Origin: Endocalyx cinctus
Lineage: Eukaryota > Ascomycota > Sordariomycetes > Amphisphaeriales > Apiosporaceae
Direction of reading: 5' to 3'
Assembly: GCA_001600455.1 (NCBI GenBank)
Contig: BCKC01000003.1
Location: forward strand, 124,001-188,000
DNA length: 64,000 bases
This document shows positions 13,182-25,758 of the stretch, piece by piece. The notes below the pieces were generated by a model. It saw nothing but the letters and a program-made list of their open reading frames with translations, had not been told where the DNA came from and searched no databases. Made by a program: the position numbers and the translations under genes. Positions within the stretch are counted from its first letter, which is position 1. Every line of letters begins with the position of its first letter.

Positions 13182-16100
13182 TAGTAAAGAAGGAATCCAA
13201 ACACTAGTTAGAATATCATATTATACCACGTCAATCTGGCAGTTCTACAATTCGTTTCCGGATTGGAACCTGAGCAACCTGCTGGTTTAAGGTGGGGCCT
13301 CTGTGAGTAAACTGAGCTGCCCCTAAGCCGTTCTTATGTCGACTGAGGCGAGCGCCGCGAACGGAGACGGCTTGCCCGATTGGCGAGTCCCAAAAATGGA
13401 TATAGTCTATAGTTATAGTATAAAGCCGATTTTATCTTATATAATAATGTTAAATATAGCTTTACGCTTTACTATGTTGAAGAGCTGAAAATTATTTGAA
13501 ATTTTATTAATTTAAAGTTCCTTTAGAGAGTAGATGAGAGAGGAGAGAATAGATAAGAGAATAAATGGGAGAGGAGGAGGGAGAGGAGGAGGGAGAGGAG
13601 GAGGGAGAGGAGGAGGGAGAGGAGGGGAGAGGAGGAGGGAGAGGAGGAGGGAGAGGAGGAGGGAGAGGAGGAGGGAGAGGAGGGGAGAGGAGAGAGGAGG
13701 AGAGACCCGGCGCGCTGTCTTAGCATGTATGACACCTATACGTTGTAACGATTTATAGATATAGAGTTAGGTACAGTATCGCCTGACTAGGGTTCCCCTC
13801 TTTTATATATGACCCACCTTTCGTACACAAAAAATGTCAAAAATAAAATTTATAATCAAACACGAATTACTCAGATTTTCAATTAAGTTAGATCTCGTAG
13901 CAGCAAAGTCAAACCCCATATGATATCTCAATAACCCATCCAAAGGGTCACATAATACCTAATGACTAGATTGACGTGATATAATAATCGCTTCCCGGTA
14001 TCCGTCTATGGCAATTGGGATGGTAGCTGAGTGTTTATGGAAAAAATGGCATTTCTCATCTGCACATCTGTCTTACGGTACGATCCGAAATGGAAAGAAA
14101 AGACAAGAAAACTAAACAATAGCGATATATTATGCCCATCGTTAACAATTAACTAATCGTATGATGACGAAGCCAGTCGGTATGGAAATGAAGCGAACTG
14201 TTTGAGTAAATGACGATGATCTTGTAATGAATGGTCTTGGTCGTATATCAAGCTCTAGACATTCTAGACATACTTGCTGATATATATAGGGGAGTGGGGT
14301 AGCCTAGTGGGTGTCTACTACCCTCCATAATATCCCTATGTCATCACCAAGCAGCCTCTATCTAGATCTCGCACATGTCGCCATCATATACACCTTTCAA
14401 AATATTATCTCCAAGTTTGAACCATAATACTCAGTTTTCAGCGTCAAAAGCAGTGCTTCTAATATAGACTACTTATGCCGACACGCATCACACTGTTTGT
14501 GTGAACAAAGACGGCAAACCAGCGATGGTCCTGCATTACATTCTCCGCAGCACTGCAGCTATTATCAGAAGTTGTTCGAATAATGAGTATAGTGTAGGTG
14601 AAATAACATACACAAGTCCAGACATTACTTGGACCTTCCCCCCTAGCCCTAGCTGCCGCGACATACGGGACCTCTACATCAGTCATATGAGGTGAAGAGC
14701 GTCCAGTCTGCTGGGGGGTGGGAATCAAAGCATAGCCATGACAGAAAAAAGGGTATCTGTGCTTGTACATGACGAATGATGTTCCTTCTTTTCGTTTGCG
14801 TACGTGTGTAGTCGTATACGAAAACCGGAGTTTGATTAAAGGAGGACGTGGGATTTTATCGTCGTCAAATTACAAGATGAACCGAATACGGATTGTAGAT
14901 AAAGAAATCAGAACGATATTTGACGAAGTCTTTGGTGTTCTGCTTCACTTATTCTTGGAGGGTTTGGTATCGGAGCTGGAAGATAGAGTAATGCTCAGTG
15001 GTTTCTACGCTTGAACTATAGGAGACGACAGGATCAGCTTGTTTTTCGCCTGGAAGAGTCGGATATATATATTCCAACATATATGTGATCTGTCAATAGG
15101 AAACTCGCAAAGACTTCTGTTCAAATGGCGGCTTTTGAGTGGGGTTGAGGAATGAAGCACAGACTTACGCAGCGGTTACCCACTATGATCCGATCTCTCT
15201 ATTCATTTTTCTAACAAGCCGTCGTGAGTTGACAAGTCAGTTGGATCGTCAGGCCGTACCAGGATGGCATGGATCGGATGAAGACCAAGATACGACGTTT
15301 ATCATTGATACAATCAGATCGACTGTTTGCATATTGATTTGTGCTTTCTTTTTCACCAGCTGCCAAATGACAGGTCTCCAGTTTTGGATATTGTGATAAC
15401 TCACTATTGTACTTTACTGTCAAGCGGTTGAGTCATTCGAGAAAACGGTATTGGATATTACGGCCGGATGCGATTCTAACATAATGATACGATTTATCTT
15501 CAACGTATCTATGTCGCTGTTCCATGATTGGCTTCTGAGAATCGCTCCCGACGGACCGACGATATGATATACGCTCATTTTAACTTCGTCTCCGAATCGT
15601 AAATGTCGACCGATTTGTAATTTACTCGAATATTTGTATGTGGAATGTGAGTGGGCTGCATTTATGTCGATGAGAGCTGCTGTGCTAAATCTCAGAATCA
15701 CGCGACCTTTTCTCTTTGAATTGATTATTTGAAGTAGAGATTCCGAGGAAAATAGATTTACTTCATTAAAGACTATTAGTTTTTCATCATTAGTAAAAAA
15801 AAAAAAACCAACACTACGTGTTAACCAACACTAACACGTAGTATGCGGCTTTCTCTGTGTTTCAGCTCTGGGTCAGTAAGAGCCAATAGAAATATCTCGG
15901 CACGGAGCCTTACCTGTAGGTAAACTTAACCAAAACAACTGTCTAGGGAAACGACCTTTGAAGGAAGAGAAATAAATTGTATAAGGAGTGAAAAAAAAAA
16001 ATAAGTTAGAAAGGAGTTGGCGAAATTAAAATTGATCCAGAGGGAAAAAAAAGAAGATGATTTGATCATCAACCTGCATAGAAGCCTTACCCTTAAGTAC

Positions 16101-18021
16101 ACATCTGTGTTATGAAATTTGTTGTTTCTCTGGCAATTAGCGATGAAGGAATCCTCGCTTAATTAGAACATAACAATCCGACTCCAGTGTGGTTACATTT
16201 TTCATTACCACCAAATATCCGCTGCTGCTGCCTCACGGCGAGTCTCTTAGTCCTACCAACGTGCATAATTCAAGTACGGGATCCCCCAGGAATTGGTTTT
16301 TCAACATACCATTATGTATTTTAACTAGCTAATAACCTATCGAATTAGTCTTTTACTTTCTTGAATACTTAGTTATCTGTGAGTAATTAATGAACTAGAT
16401 TTAGATCATTAGTTGACATTTTCTCATCGTGCACATTGATTTTTTTAAAACATTTTTCTTAACACATTCTATTTATGACACGTCTACGTACCCAAGTCGT
16501 GTCGTGCCGTACAGCTGCTTATCCCAACATTTCGCAAACCACTTTTCGAAATTGTTCAAACTGTTTTTACGTTCTTAGAGCTGTAGGCTCTCGTCGACAG
16601 GGCGTCTTTCGTGTCAAATATGCAGAAATTCTAGAGCACCTCCTGAAAGTGAGCTAAACTTCTGGCGGTGGCTGGAAACCCTTGGCAACCACGAGCCTCC
16701 CTTCGAGTACATTTATGTTCATGTTATCAATAGTTAATGAAAATTTCTAGATTGGGCGCAGAAAATCGGAACGAGAGATCCCGATTGAAGGCGAAAAATT
16801 GTGAAAGACACGGGCTGCTAGTAAAATAGTCATGCATTATGGAGAACAAGATAATAATTTGTAACTCACCAACTCTATCTAATCAGAGGAAGTCGGTGGT
16901 AGTGTTGATATTTCCAATCAATTAATTACATTCTACGAAGTGATCTAGTATGGTCGACTCTCAGAGCTTCCTTGATTAAGAAACACCACTATTAAGCTTT
17001 TCGATTACATTTCAATATCAGAGGAAAATATATTGCGATGGGAAGCTTTGCAAGATTATGCGTAATTATTCAATGATTCTTAAGATACCCTTCACCTTCT
17101 TGTGCCGCCCTGAGCTACTCATCTTCTAAGGTAGAACCTGTCATTCTTTCCGGGTAGTAACGGATCGGCAATTTCTGTAATATATTTAAATTTATTAAAA
17201 CACTTCTTTGGAAAGTAATACTTTCATTAGATATTCCATGCTATCGTAGTACAGTTGTGGCGATCATTTGATAGTAGGAGCGCAAATTGCTATCGCTTAT
17301 CATATATCATATCCCTCATCTAAATGACAACGAGACTTGTTTGAATATATTCCCCTCGCAGAATCATAATCCAAGCTCGAACGGTTCGCTGTCAACCAAG
17401 GATGATCGATTGATTTACAAGACTCTGTCGCCTTCGCATCTTCATACCTATCTTGTGTGCATAGTAAATTTTTTTGACCTTGTAACCTTTAAAGTATTGT
17501 GAGTTTTTCTTAACGCGTGTTTCGGGAGGCTGGCCAAATAGTTGCAATATCTCGGCTTCGACGAATTACATCCAGAAGCAGTGCCGATGACGCAGCAGGT
17601 TAATAAGATATTGGTTAAAGTTATAGTAATTAGCGGGACAATGATTTTGCTTGTCTAGCCCATTGGAATTGTCCAGATACGTGCACTTCACTTTAATCTT
17701 TTCGATAATATCAGAACCCTTCGTGGCTACATGAATATTTCCCCTAGCTTGTATCTGCGGATGCCCGTCACAGCCCTGAGTAGCAAAGGGCTTGGATGTT
17801 AGAATTAAGGGGCATGCACCAATACATTCAAGGTAATGCAAGTGACCCGATCGGTATTAGTGTCACGTGATTCATAATATATTTCCAAGGTTATTACGTA
17901 GGCTGATAGGTACCTAAGAAATACCCCTGGACGTAATATTCTTTCACACTGCCCCTATTCAGCGCTTCAAGATTTTTTTTTTTTTTTTTATAAAAAGAAA
18001 AAAAAAATACTCCCCTTGAAA
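13182..18021. other. Long gene-free AT-rich region
   Basis: In 4.8 kb I see no gene that I can defend. Many short A and T runs, frequent stops in all frames and scattered weak frames suggest old, mutated non-coding or repeat-derived DNA. A minisatellite sits at 13.6 kb. A 90-codon minus-strand frame with several cysteines at 17566-17841 lacks a convincing start. Confidence 0.5.
13567..13705 (+). repeat. Polypurine (GGAGGAGGGAGA)n minisatellite
   Basis: There are 139 uninterrupted purines on the plus strand. The main unit is 12 nt (GGAGGAGGGAGA). Two blocks of four or five units each end in a shortened GGAGGGGAGAGG variant, so a block duplication is likely. The mirror-like polypurine structure can adopt triplex or G-quadruplex-like forms. 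Confidence 0.95.
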
Positions 18022-20129
18022 ATGTCTTTCTGTTCTAAATGCCAAATGGTATCTTCTTATGCATTCTTACAAGGTTCTAGTTCCGAACATCAACACTTCT
18101 CAAAACTTCATGGCCAGAAGTTATATGAACATAACGAACAATCGCTGGCTGACGCTGTCACTGAGAGATGTTATTTTTGCCTGCAAGTTTGGGAAATGAT
18201 ATTGGAGAAGTCAGAACGGAAAAAAATGGTTACCAATTCTCCCAACCGCACAGTTGTGATATGCTTTGTTCGAGGAGATCTTGCAATCGAGTTTAAGTGG
18301 TGGCCGACACACAATCTCGAGAGCTTGTTGCGATTCAATCTATACAAGCTTGACGGTATGGTTGAATGATTTCTTTTTTTCTATTTACTCTCGTTTCCCT
18401 CATACTTATCATAGAAACAATTTTATTAGATTCTGCATTTGGAAAGGTGTCCAAAACCCTGGAATCGTCCAATTCAAATGACGATTCGAGTTGGAAATTA
18501 ATACGTCAAACATGGCTCGAAAAGTGTCAGTCAAGTCATGTTCATTGTAATAATAAAACTTTCCAACCTCAGGGTGCCAGCTGGCTTCCTACGAGGCTAG
18601 TTGATATAGGAGAGTCTGATACCGGCTCCATTAATATCTTGAATACTGGGACTAGCGACTTACTCCATAACTCACCCCCGTACCTTGCTTTGAGCCATTG
18701 TTGGGGTAAAAAGGAATTCCTCGTTATGACGAAAGAGAACTTCGACGAGTTTCAAACCGGAGTTTCCATTTCTCGTCTTCCACTGAATTTTCGGGATGCA
18801 ATTGTCGCAACACGAAGGCTCGGGTTTCGCTACATCTGGATTGACTCTTTGTGTATCATGCAAAAGTCAGAGGAAGACTGGCGGTATGAAGCCCCTAGAA
18901 TGAACCTAGTCTATAAGAATGCAACAATTACTCTTGCTGCAGCTGCGTCGAGCGATGGCCACGGAGGATTCTTCCGTAATAGAGATGTCGCTTTCTGCGT
19001 ACCTCAGAAATTACAAGTTATGAGACCAGTCAAAGGTCTAGGAAACGTGGTGAGGAAGACCCATGCTATCAAAGTACGTCCGGAAATACTAGCGAGAAGG
19101 TGCCTGAAAGAGTTCTACGCCATACGCAGTGATCACTGGCAGCAAGGAGTTTCTCATCAACCCTTGAACAGGCGTGCATGGGTGTTACAGGAGCGAGCTC
19201 TATCGCCTCGGACAGTCTATTTTAGCAAAGAACAAATATTCTGGGAATGTAGAGAATTGAACGCTAGCGAAACCTTTCCCCTAGGTCTCCCAATCAACGA
19301 TGCCAAGAAACTAGGGAGGGGTCAGAAGCGGTGGGGTATGGCTCCGGCGTCCTCGGGTAATAGGGAGCACTACAATCAGTGGCTGTCCATCTTGCGGGAT
19401 TACACGGATTGTGGCATTACCAAACCACGAGACAAGCTCATTGCTTTATCAGGTATAGCGAAGGAGTTTTCGCGCATTCTCCGCGACGAATATGTCGCCG
19501 GACTATGGCGGGGCGATCTTTTGCATACCCTTCTTTGGTATGCTGAATCTGGTCCCGGCGTACGACCAAGAGACTATCGCGCACCTAGTTGGAGCTGGGC
19601 TTCCATAGATGGTCCGATTAACTTCTTCCCACGCAGTAAATATACAGATATCTACATTGATATTCTAGCGATTGATATCCAACCCGTGGTTCCAGGGGAT
19701 GATATGACTGGGGAATTAAGAAGTGCGGAACTGCGTCTCCGGGGCCATATCCTTCCAGTGCTCCCACCTGAAATTCTATCTCTCAAAAGAGGACGTGAAT
19801 ATGGGATTGAGCTGTTATATATGGACACGCAGCTCACAGAAACAACTGGCGGCAATTATTATTTCGTGCCAATTTTGATAAATTTATTTCACAACCTTGC
19901 TGGTTTGATCATCAGGAACGTACCAACTTTGACAACCAGGAACGCGAGTTCTTGCCCAAGTTATGAGCGCCTCGCCGTACTTGTTGTCTCTGACGGCTAT
20001 CCAATATCGGATCTTGGACGAGTGAAGCAGGAGGAGCATTGGAAGATGAAACAGGAAGGAGAGTGTGCCGAGCACAGTCACAGATGGTTTGACGAAACCT
20101 CTCCAAGGGTTGATTTTTCACTTGTATAA
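18022..20129 (+). CDS. HET-domain protein (682 aa)
   Basis: There are two exons, 18022-18355 and 18415-20129, joined in phase by a 59-nt intron. The ATG at 18022 is the first methionine. The N-terminal exon carries CxxC-type cysteine pairs (FCSKCQMV, ERCYFCLQVW), possibly a small metal site. The HET domain follows with its hallmark blocks: YLALSHCWG (about residue 201), RYIWIDSLCIMQ (about 250) and RRAWVLQERALSPRTVYF (about 365). A downstream W-rich segment (APSWSWASIDG) is also typical of fungal HET proteins. HET proteins trigger growth arrest or cell death in heterokaryon incompatibility; some HET domains share the TIR-like fold. The gene appears intact. The exact trigger or partner cannot be told. 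The broken GFA relic begins 150 nt downstream. Confidence 0.92.
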
Positions 20130-20281
20130 TAGTAAAGAAGGCAAGCTGTGAACGTCTCGAGATACACGTGATGCATTACCCCGCCCCGTTCCCGTCGCTT
20201 GATTAATAATTGGAACTAAATGCTCTCAACCCCCATAGTCTGACTAGACTCTGATAATTTCTTAGTATTCTAATGATTATC

Positions 20282-20610
20282 ATGGATTTCACCCCGGACT
20301 GCATTTATGATATCAACTGTCACTGTGGTGATGTCCGATTCCAAATTTTAGTCCGTCAAATTAGAGACATGATTGCGTGCACTTGCAGACTCTGCGTTAA
20401 AAAAGGCCAGCCCCTGGTTGATGATACTAGAAAACAGGGTAGTCGTAAAGAAAGGTGACGAATTTCTTACGGCTGACGAGTCGGATTCTCTAAAATACCA
20501 AGTGAGTGAGTTTAACATAATACATTATCAGTAAAATATCTAAGGTACTGTTATTTTGCAGTGACTGCGGCAGCGTCACCGGAGTTCACACCACTGGTCC
20601 ATTGCGTGGA
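20282..20610 (+). pseudogene. GFA/CENP-V (formaldehyde-activating enzyme-like) relic
   Basis: The frame from the ATG at 20282 contains the first two zinc-binding blocks of the GFA fold, NCHCGDVRF and CTCRLC. It then stops at 20459. A +1 shift continues as VVVKKGDEFLTADESDSL, another typical GFA stretch, up to a GTGAGT donor at 20502. After a plausible TTTTGCAG acceptor at 20561, a CGS-type third block (DCGSV) appears in yet another frame and stops. GFA proteins use Cys ligands to bind zinc. With at least two frame breaks this copy should not make a full protein. A sequencing error could explain one break but hardly both. Confidence 0.5.
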
Positions 20611-20743
20611 TAGTTTGGCGTAAGTATTCGAACACTTCTTAGATTCGGCCCATTCAATCTAGAGTAGGTACTCGAATTATCAATCTTATATCTTTGAAAA
20701 AGGGTTGTATTGACAATATTCAAGGATAATTAGATCCTTGATC

Positions 20744-20968
20744 ATGACAGTTATCACTCCTGAAGAGGTAGAAGGCTTAAGATCTAATACAACAAGTAAT
20801 TTCACGCACTCAGACCTAAATGCCTTTGAATATGATTTTGGGGAAATTAGAGCTGAACTTCTTATCCCGACCGGAGGCCAGGATATCAAGGAGGACCATT
20901 GGGTGGCGAAATGCTCAGTAGGTCGATCGATTTGTGTAAGAGCTGGGGGTCTACCGGTGGAAGCGTAA
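20744..20968 (+). CDS. Short unrecognised ORF (74 aa), possibly part of a decayed gene
   Basis: The frame starts at a true ATG and has coding-like composition: acidic N-terminus, then FEYDFGEIRAELLIPTGG and EDHWVAKC. I do not recognise the family. It lies just after the GFA relic on the same strand and may be its displaced 3' part or a separate small gene. Confidence 0.25.
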   Translation: MTVITPEEVEGLRSNTTSNFTHSDLNAFEYDFGEIRAELLIPTGGQDIKEDHWVAKCSVGRSICVRAGGLPVEA

Positions 20969-22720
20969 GCAACACGATATCAGCTAGTGAAGGGTGAGGC
21001 TCAATAACACACATATTCCTGGCCCACGTTCCACGTAAAAGATGTGGAAGGGAGGCCACATATATATACACATCGTAATAATACATTCACACCAGGGTAG
21101 CTGGTAGCTAACTGGCACCTGACCCCTGACGTCTACGCAAGGTATTATTCTTTCGTATCATTCGGGTACAACCTAGACTAACATTGAAGGTTAGAAAATC
21201 TAGATAACGGGGAAAACAATTTTTTTCGTGATATAGCTTCCTCAGACGATGTCGGCTCGTGAGTGTTTCTCTCAGGTCACTTGTGTAATGAGACAGTAGA
21301 TTGTTCATTCAGTTTAGGGAACGAGGAATGTCATCTTCGGTAAAGGAGTTGGTTTATTTGTGATTTGAATAGAAAAATAAATCAGTAAACTGAACTCAGC
21401 TGGTAATATAAATTTCTATAATTTGGCACATGAAACCAGAAGCTGGTTGCACGAATCGATTCATCTGATGGAGCCTTGAGGCCGGAACGCGTAAGAAATG
21501 AAATATAGTTCAAAAATCGGTTTCACAGATAAGATTCGGGAAGCCTTTTAATTATAAAGCAAACGCTACTGTATTCATTTTTTGTCGCTTTTGATAATTC
21601 AGATCTCGAAATTCGGGACAAGTAATTATATTTAAATCAACATACGTCTTTTTCTTGTTTTAAAATATACCTAGTTCCCTTTAATAATACGTTCAATTAC
21701 TTCTGTGCAGACTGTTCTTCTAATGGTACTCGCCTATTGAAGTATCACAACTTGGTCATTCTGTATATAATCTGATTCAAAATGATTCATTTCTACGTTC
21801 TTACCATGAGCTATTTATCACACATCATTAAGATATGAGCACTTTATCTCCCCATTTATTATCTTTACTACATACAGTGTCACTATTAAGAGGTAAAAAC
21901 CTGCCGCATTCGACGGCTAATGGCCGCGGTGGACGAGGAGGTTAATGTAACGCTGACGGATGAGCCGTTTCTGGTTCATCGCGCGACACAATCAACTCAT
22001 TATGATTCATCAACCGAAACATTCACCATACTGATTTCTATGAGAGAAATCATATATATTTCATATTAAAAAAAAAAAAAATTATTATATCGAGAAATCG
22101 CTAAGTTCACTCTGATGAGTGTCTTCTTGCTGCCGGGATTCACGATGAATAAACTTGATCCGTAATACTACGATTACATTAGCGAATGCTTCTCGTCTCT
22201 GCCGCTCAGAAAAAAGGATCCAAAGAAAAGACTTTGGAATAGATGAAGATACTATTGACGTCTCTACTTTGCCAATTCTTTAGCTGCGTCCTCGAACATC
22301 AACGGTACAGATCTATAACTTAGATATTCATGGAATGTCCAAAAGATTGAAACTAGATAAAAATGAATACATATGAGCATAAAAATGTTATAGCTTATTA
22401 GAGATCCTAGTTATCAACTCAGATCAATTCAAGTCATGTGCGCTGTATTGAGGGAGCTTGAAGTGCAATCTCTTTACTTGGGTGCTTGAGTAAGACTGGT
22501 AAGGGGTAAATACCTATTTACAGAGGGTATGCGTCTAAGACGGTTATATATGGAAGAAGAAAATATCAAAATAGAGAGGGTTTCTTATCAGTCAGTTAGT
22601 TAGACCGAATCTCGGAAAGATCCGCATACCCTTGTTGGCGTTGGCGGGTCAGATGTTCGCTCCATCTAACGACGACATACCATCAGCAACATCACATCTC
22701 AATGTGCGAATCCCGTCAAT
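20969..22720. other. AT-rich upstream region of MFS gene
   Basis: These 1.75 kb contain only short frames, a run of A at about 22068-22081, and the promoter region of the MFS gene that starts at 22721. No other feature was seen. Confidence 0.5.
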
Positions 22721-24330
22721 ATGGAAACAGGATCGATACAAAATAGGCGAAAGCACTCGAAATTTGTTATAGGTCCTGTTCTTGTATTACTACTGCTGGT
22801 GAATTTAGCGACAAACTTGTACCAGCTGCCGCTGAATAGATTAGTGGAGCGATTGCTATGCCGAGAATACTACGCCGGTCGCGATCCCTCCGCCATCGAT
22901 TCCCACGGCGATATCCCCGAGAAGCTCTGCAAAGTAGATGAGGTTCAGAAAGAACTTGCCTGGATTTTGGGAGTCATAGAGACTTGTTGGATTCTTGGTG
23001 GTCAGTGGAACCCTCGATTGCAAACGATCATGCGACGACAAAAGATGGCTAATTATTTACCCTTGCTCAAAAGATTTCGTCGTCACAATACCCCTTGGGT
23101 TTCTAGCGGAAAGATATGGAAGGCGACGGATCTTATGGTTAAATCTCATTCCGCGATTATTCATGCTTCTCTGGGCCATCATCGTCGGCTACTTTGAGTT
23201 GACACCCAAAGCAATTTTGGCCGCGCCCGTCTTGTCGGTACTTGGAGGCGATTGCCTATTCAACTCTCTCATACTTTCCCTAGCAGCCAACTTGACCGAG
23301 GACTCGGTGACGAGGTAAGGATAACTCAAAAGCCTAGAGGGCTTGATTGCTGCTTCGTGACTTGCTAACGCGACTCCTTTGACTTAGAGCGACATACTTT
23401 AGTTGGATCTCGGCTGTCTCATACATCGTCTCATTCACCGCACCAGGCCTAGCTGCGGCGACAATGACGGTCAAGCTTTCGCTACCCTTCTGGATCGGGA
23501 TCTGTCTTCTGCTGCTCGCGATTCCTACGGTGTCTACGTTGCCGACCAACGTCCAACATGCAGCTCCTGAAGATGGCGACGAGCAACAACGACCTCTTAT
23601 ATCGTCGCCTACGTTAAAGGCGCAATCCTCAAACTCGTCACTTCGACGTGCTATCATGGATCGATTCCGTTTGGTACTCTCGATCATGAGAACCCATCCC
23701 AGAAACTTGATCCTCCTATTGACCAGCTTTTTCTTGACGTCTCTCGCCAGTTCAGATACCAAGCTACTCCCTCAAGTGATATCAAAGAGATACGATTGGA
23801 AGTTCTCTTCGGCCGGATATTTGCTTTCCGCCAAAGCGGTGGTGAACTTTATCCTTTTAAGTATGGTGATTCCCTTCGTACTGAAATCTCGGAGACCGCC
23901 GGGGTCGTCGTTACAGTCATCGTCGCACACGCCCTCTCTGTCCGACCGAGATAATCTCCGCTATGCGCGAATCTGCTTGACGGTGTCGGTACTGGGTGCG
24001 CTCGCGATCGCGCTGGCAGGCACGATCTGGCTGCTCGTGCCATCTCTGCTGATTTATGCGCTGGGTAGCGCACTTCCGGTATTTACGTTGGGCTTGTTAA
24101 AATCGCCCGCATTTTCTCCCCAGGAAAGCGAGGTGTCGAATCAGCCGGAAGCTCATATTTTCTCAATCGCCACCATGGTAAAGACTTTAGGTTCTTTGGT
24201 CGGCGCTCCGTTGATGGCCACCTTGTGGGTTTACGGGATTCGAATGGCGACGTTTGGGTTTCCATTTTTCATAAGCGCTATCTTGTATACAGCAGCATTT
24301 TCGGTATTTTTCGGATTAAGAGTTTCATAA
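22721..24330 (+). CDS. MFS transporter, three exons (487 aa)
   Basis: The exons are 22721-23000, 23074-23314 and 23388-24330. The introns are 73 nt each, with branch-like GCTAAT/GCTAAC and AG acceptors, and the spliced length is 1464 nt. The protein aligns by eye with the intronless MFS at 1705-3255. Shared features are the long first loop with two cysteines (RLLCREYYAG and EKLCKVDEVQ), the motif LAERYGRRRILW, the TRATYFSWISAVSYIVSFTAPG helix, and a polar central loop followed by six more helices. Both belong to the same fungal MFS branch. The substrate is unknown. The two paralogues lie 20 kb apart on opposite strands, so they are not a recent tandem copy. Confidence 0.88.
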
Positions 24331-25758
24331 GTTAGATAAATACTTTTTTTTTTTCTTAATAGGTCACAACGGAAGAAATTGTTTAATCAATAGCAGATTT
24401 TACGGATGAAACGTGTCTCAGCTCAAAACTGCGATCAATTCAATCAGCCCATATCGGTTAATCGGCTTGCCGCCACCACGCCCAGACCTAAACCAGCTTA
24501 AAAAACAGGGTACGAATATTGAAAATACCTGCATCATTTACCATAACATTTTTTTCATTTCCACACTACTAATATAAGTCACCGATAGTGATTGATCTAG
24601 ATAATTTGGACAGGCGTATTTTAGTATAAGTACTTAATTGAGTATTCAATAATTCCATATATGATGGACTATGTAGATAGAAGTTACGATTAGTGCAGTT
24701 TTTTATTTTTTATTTTATTTTATAGTGACATCATCAATCTGCCACCATCCGAATCGCTAATGTACCGTACACAAAGCTAAATCGCGTAACTTAGCTAGGT
24801 ACTAATTACCCCCCCCATCATCACATTTCATATTTGGTATCGCATGCCATAGCGAGCAAACAATAATCTCGTCTTGTTTTCATCCTTTTTTCATTCCAGT
24901 CATAATTCGCCATTTCAACTTATTTCCAGATTTAACTTCACCTTCATCGAAACAATTAACATCTTATGATTTGTTTCGTACTGATCCCTACGGCTTTGAC
25001 GATACTCTTATCATCGTCAATATTGACTTTTCTCCTATTCCATCTTTCAATCTAACCAACAATAACAAGCCAGGTAAGTCCGATATCATTCGTCACTAAG
25101 TTAGAAGGCGTTTATATCTGAATCAATCTTTCTTTTCTCGCTATTTCCGTTCAATGTTAAAGTCTAGGCACATCTAACCTTGAAATCTTACTTTCACTTC
25201 TACTCTATTGTATGTATACCGTAGTAGTATACGTATGAGCCACCCTCCAAATTTCCCAAATTTCCAAGGCTACTTTTTCCTCGAGATATCTCGTGACTTA
25301 ATTCTACCTAATTTCCATTTTCTCCCTACTTTTTCATTAACGTTTTCGCCAAGCCCTTTTTTTTTTTTTTTTTTTTTTTTAAACTCTCCCACTCACTCTC
25401 TGTCTCGTGCTGGAAACCTGTCGATCACTGTCGCGTCTTCGTTTTTGTTATCAATTTTAGACGAATCGAAATTGTACTGACAACTCGTGTGGCGCATAGG
25501 ATATTGTTAGAAACGTTAAACAAACAATATCCATATAACCCCCTGTCCATTCACTAAACTTAGTGAGAAGCTCCTCATTATTTTATACGTAAAATATTCC
25601 TGTTGATTTAAATAAGGTGAGTAAACTACGTAGCTGGCAGAAGTGCTCAAGCCGTCGTTCGCCCATTTTTGCATTGTTACTAACCTGTTTTATCACGTCT
25701 CTCCAATCGCGAAGGCACCCTGATAAGATCAAAGCACTGTTTCGTACTAATCGCGACG
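24331..25758 (+). promoter_or_regulatory. Upstream region of the PNS1-like gene, with 24-T run
   Basis: This 1.4-kb region between two plus-strand genes is pyrimidine-rich towards its right half. It includes T24 at 25357-25380. CAG|GTAAGT at 25072-25079 looks like a good splice donor, so an intron in the 5' untranslated region is possible; the acceptor cannot be fixed by eye. Confidence 0.4.

Noticed and set aside
14459..15701. Cluster of 60-100-codon frames on both strands
   Set aside because: None has domains, good starts or splice logic; they overlap each other on opposite strands in AT-rich DNA.
17566..17841. Minus-strand frame of 91 codons with several cysteines
   Set aside because: It begins only at a TTG, no upstream exon with an ATG fits, and no family is recognised; it may be chance.
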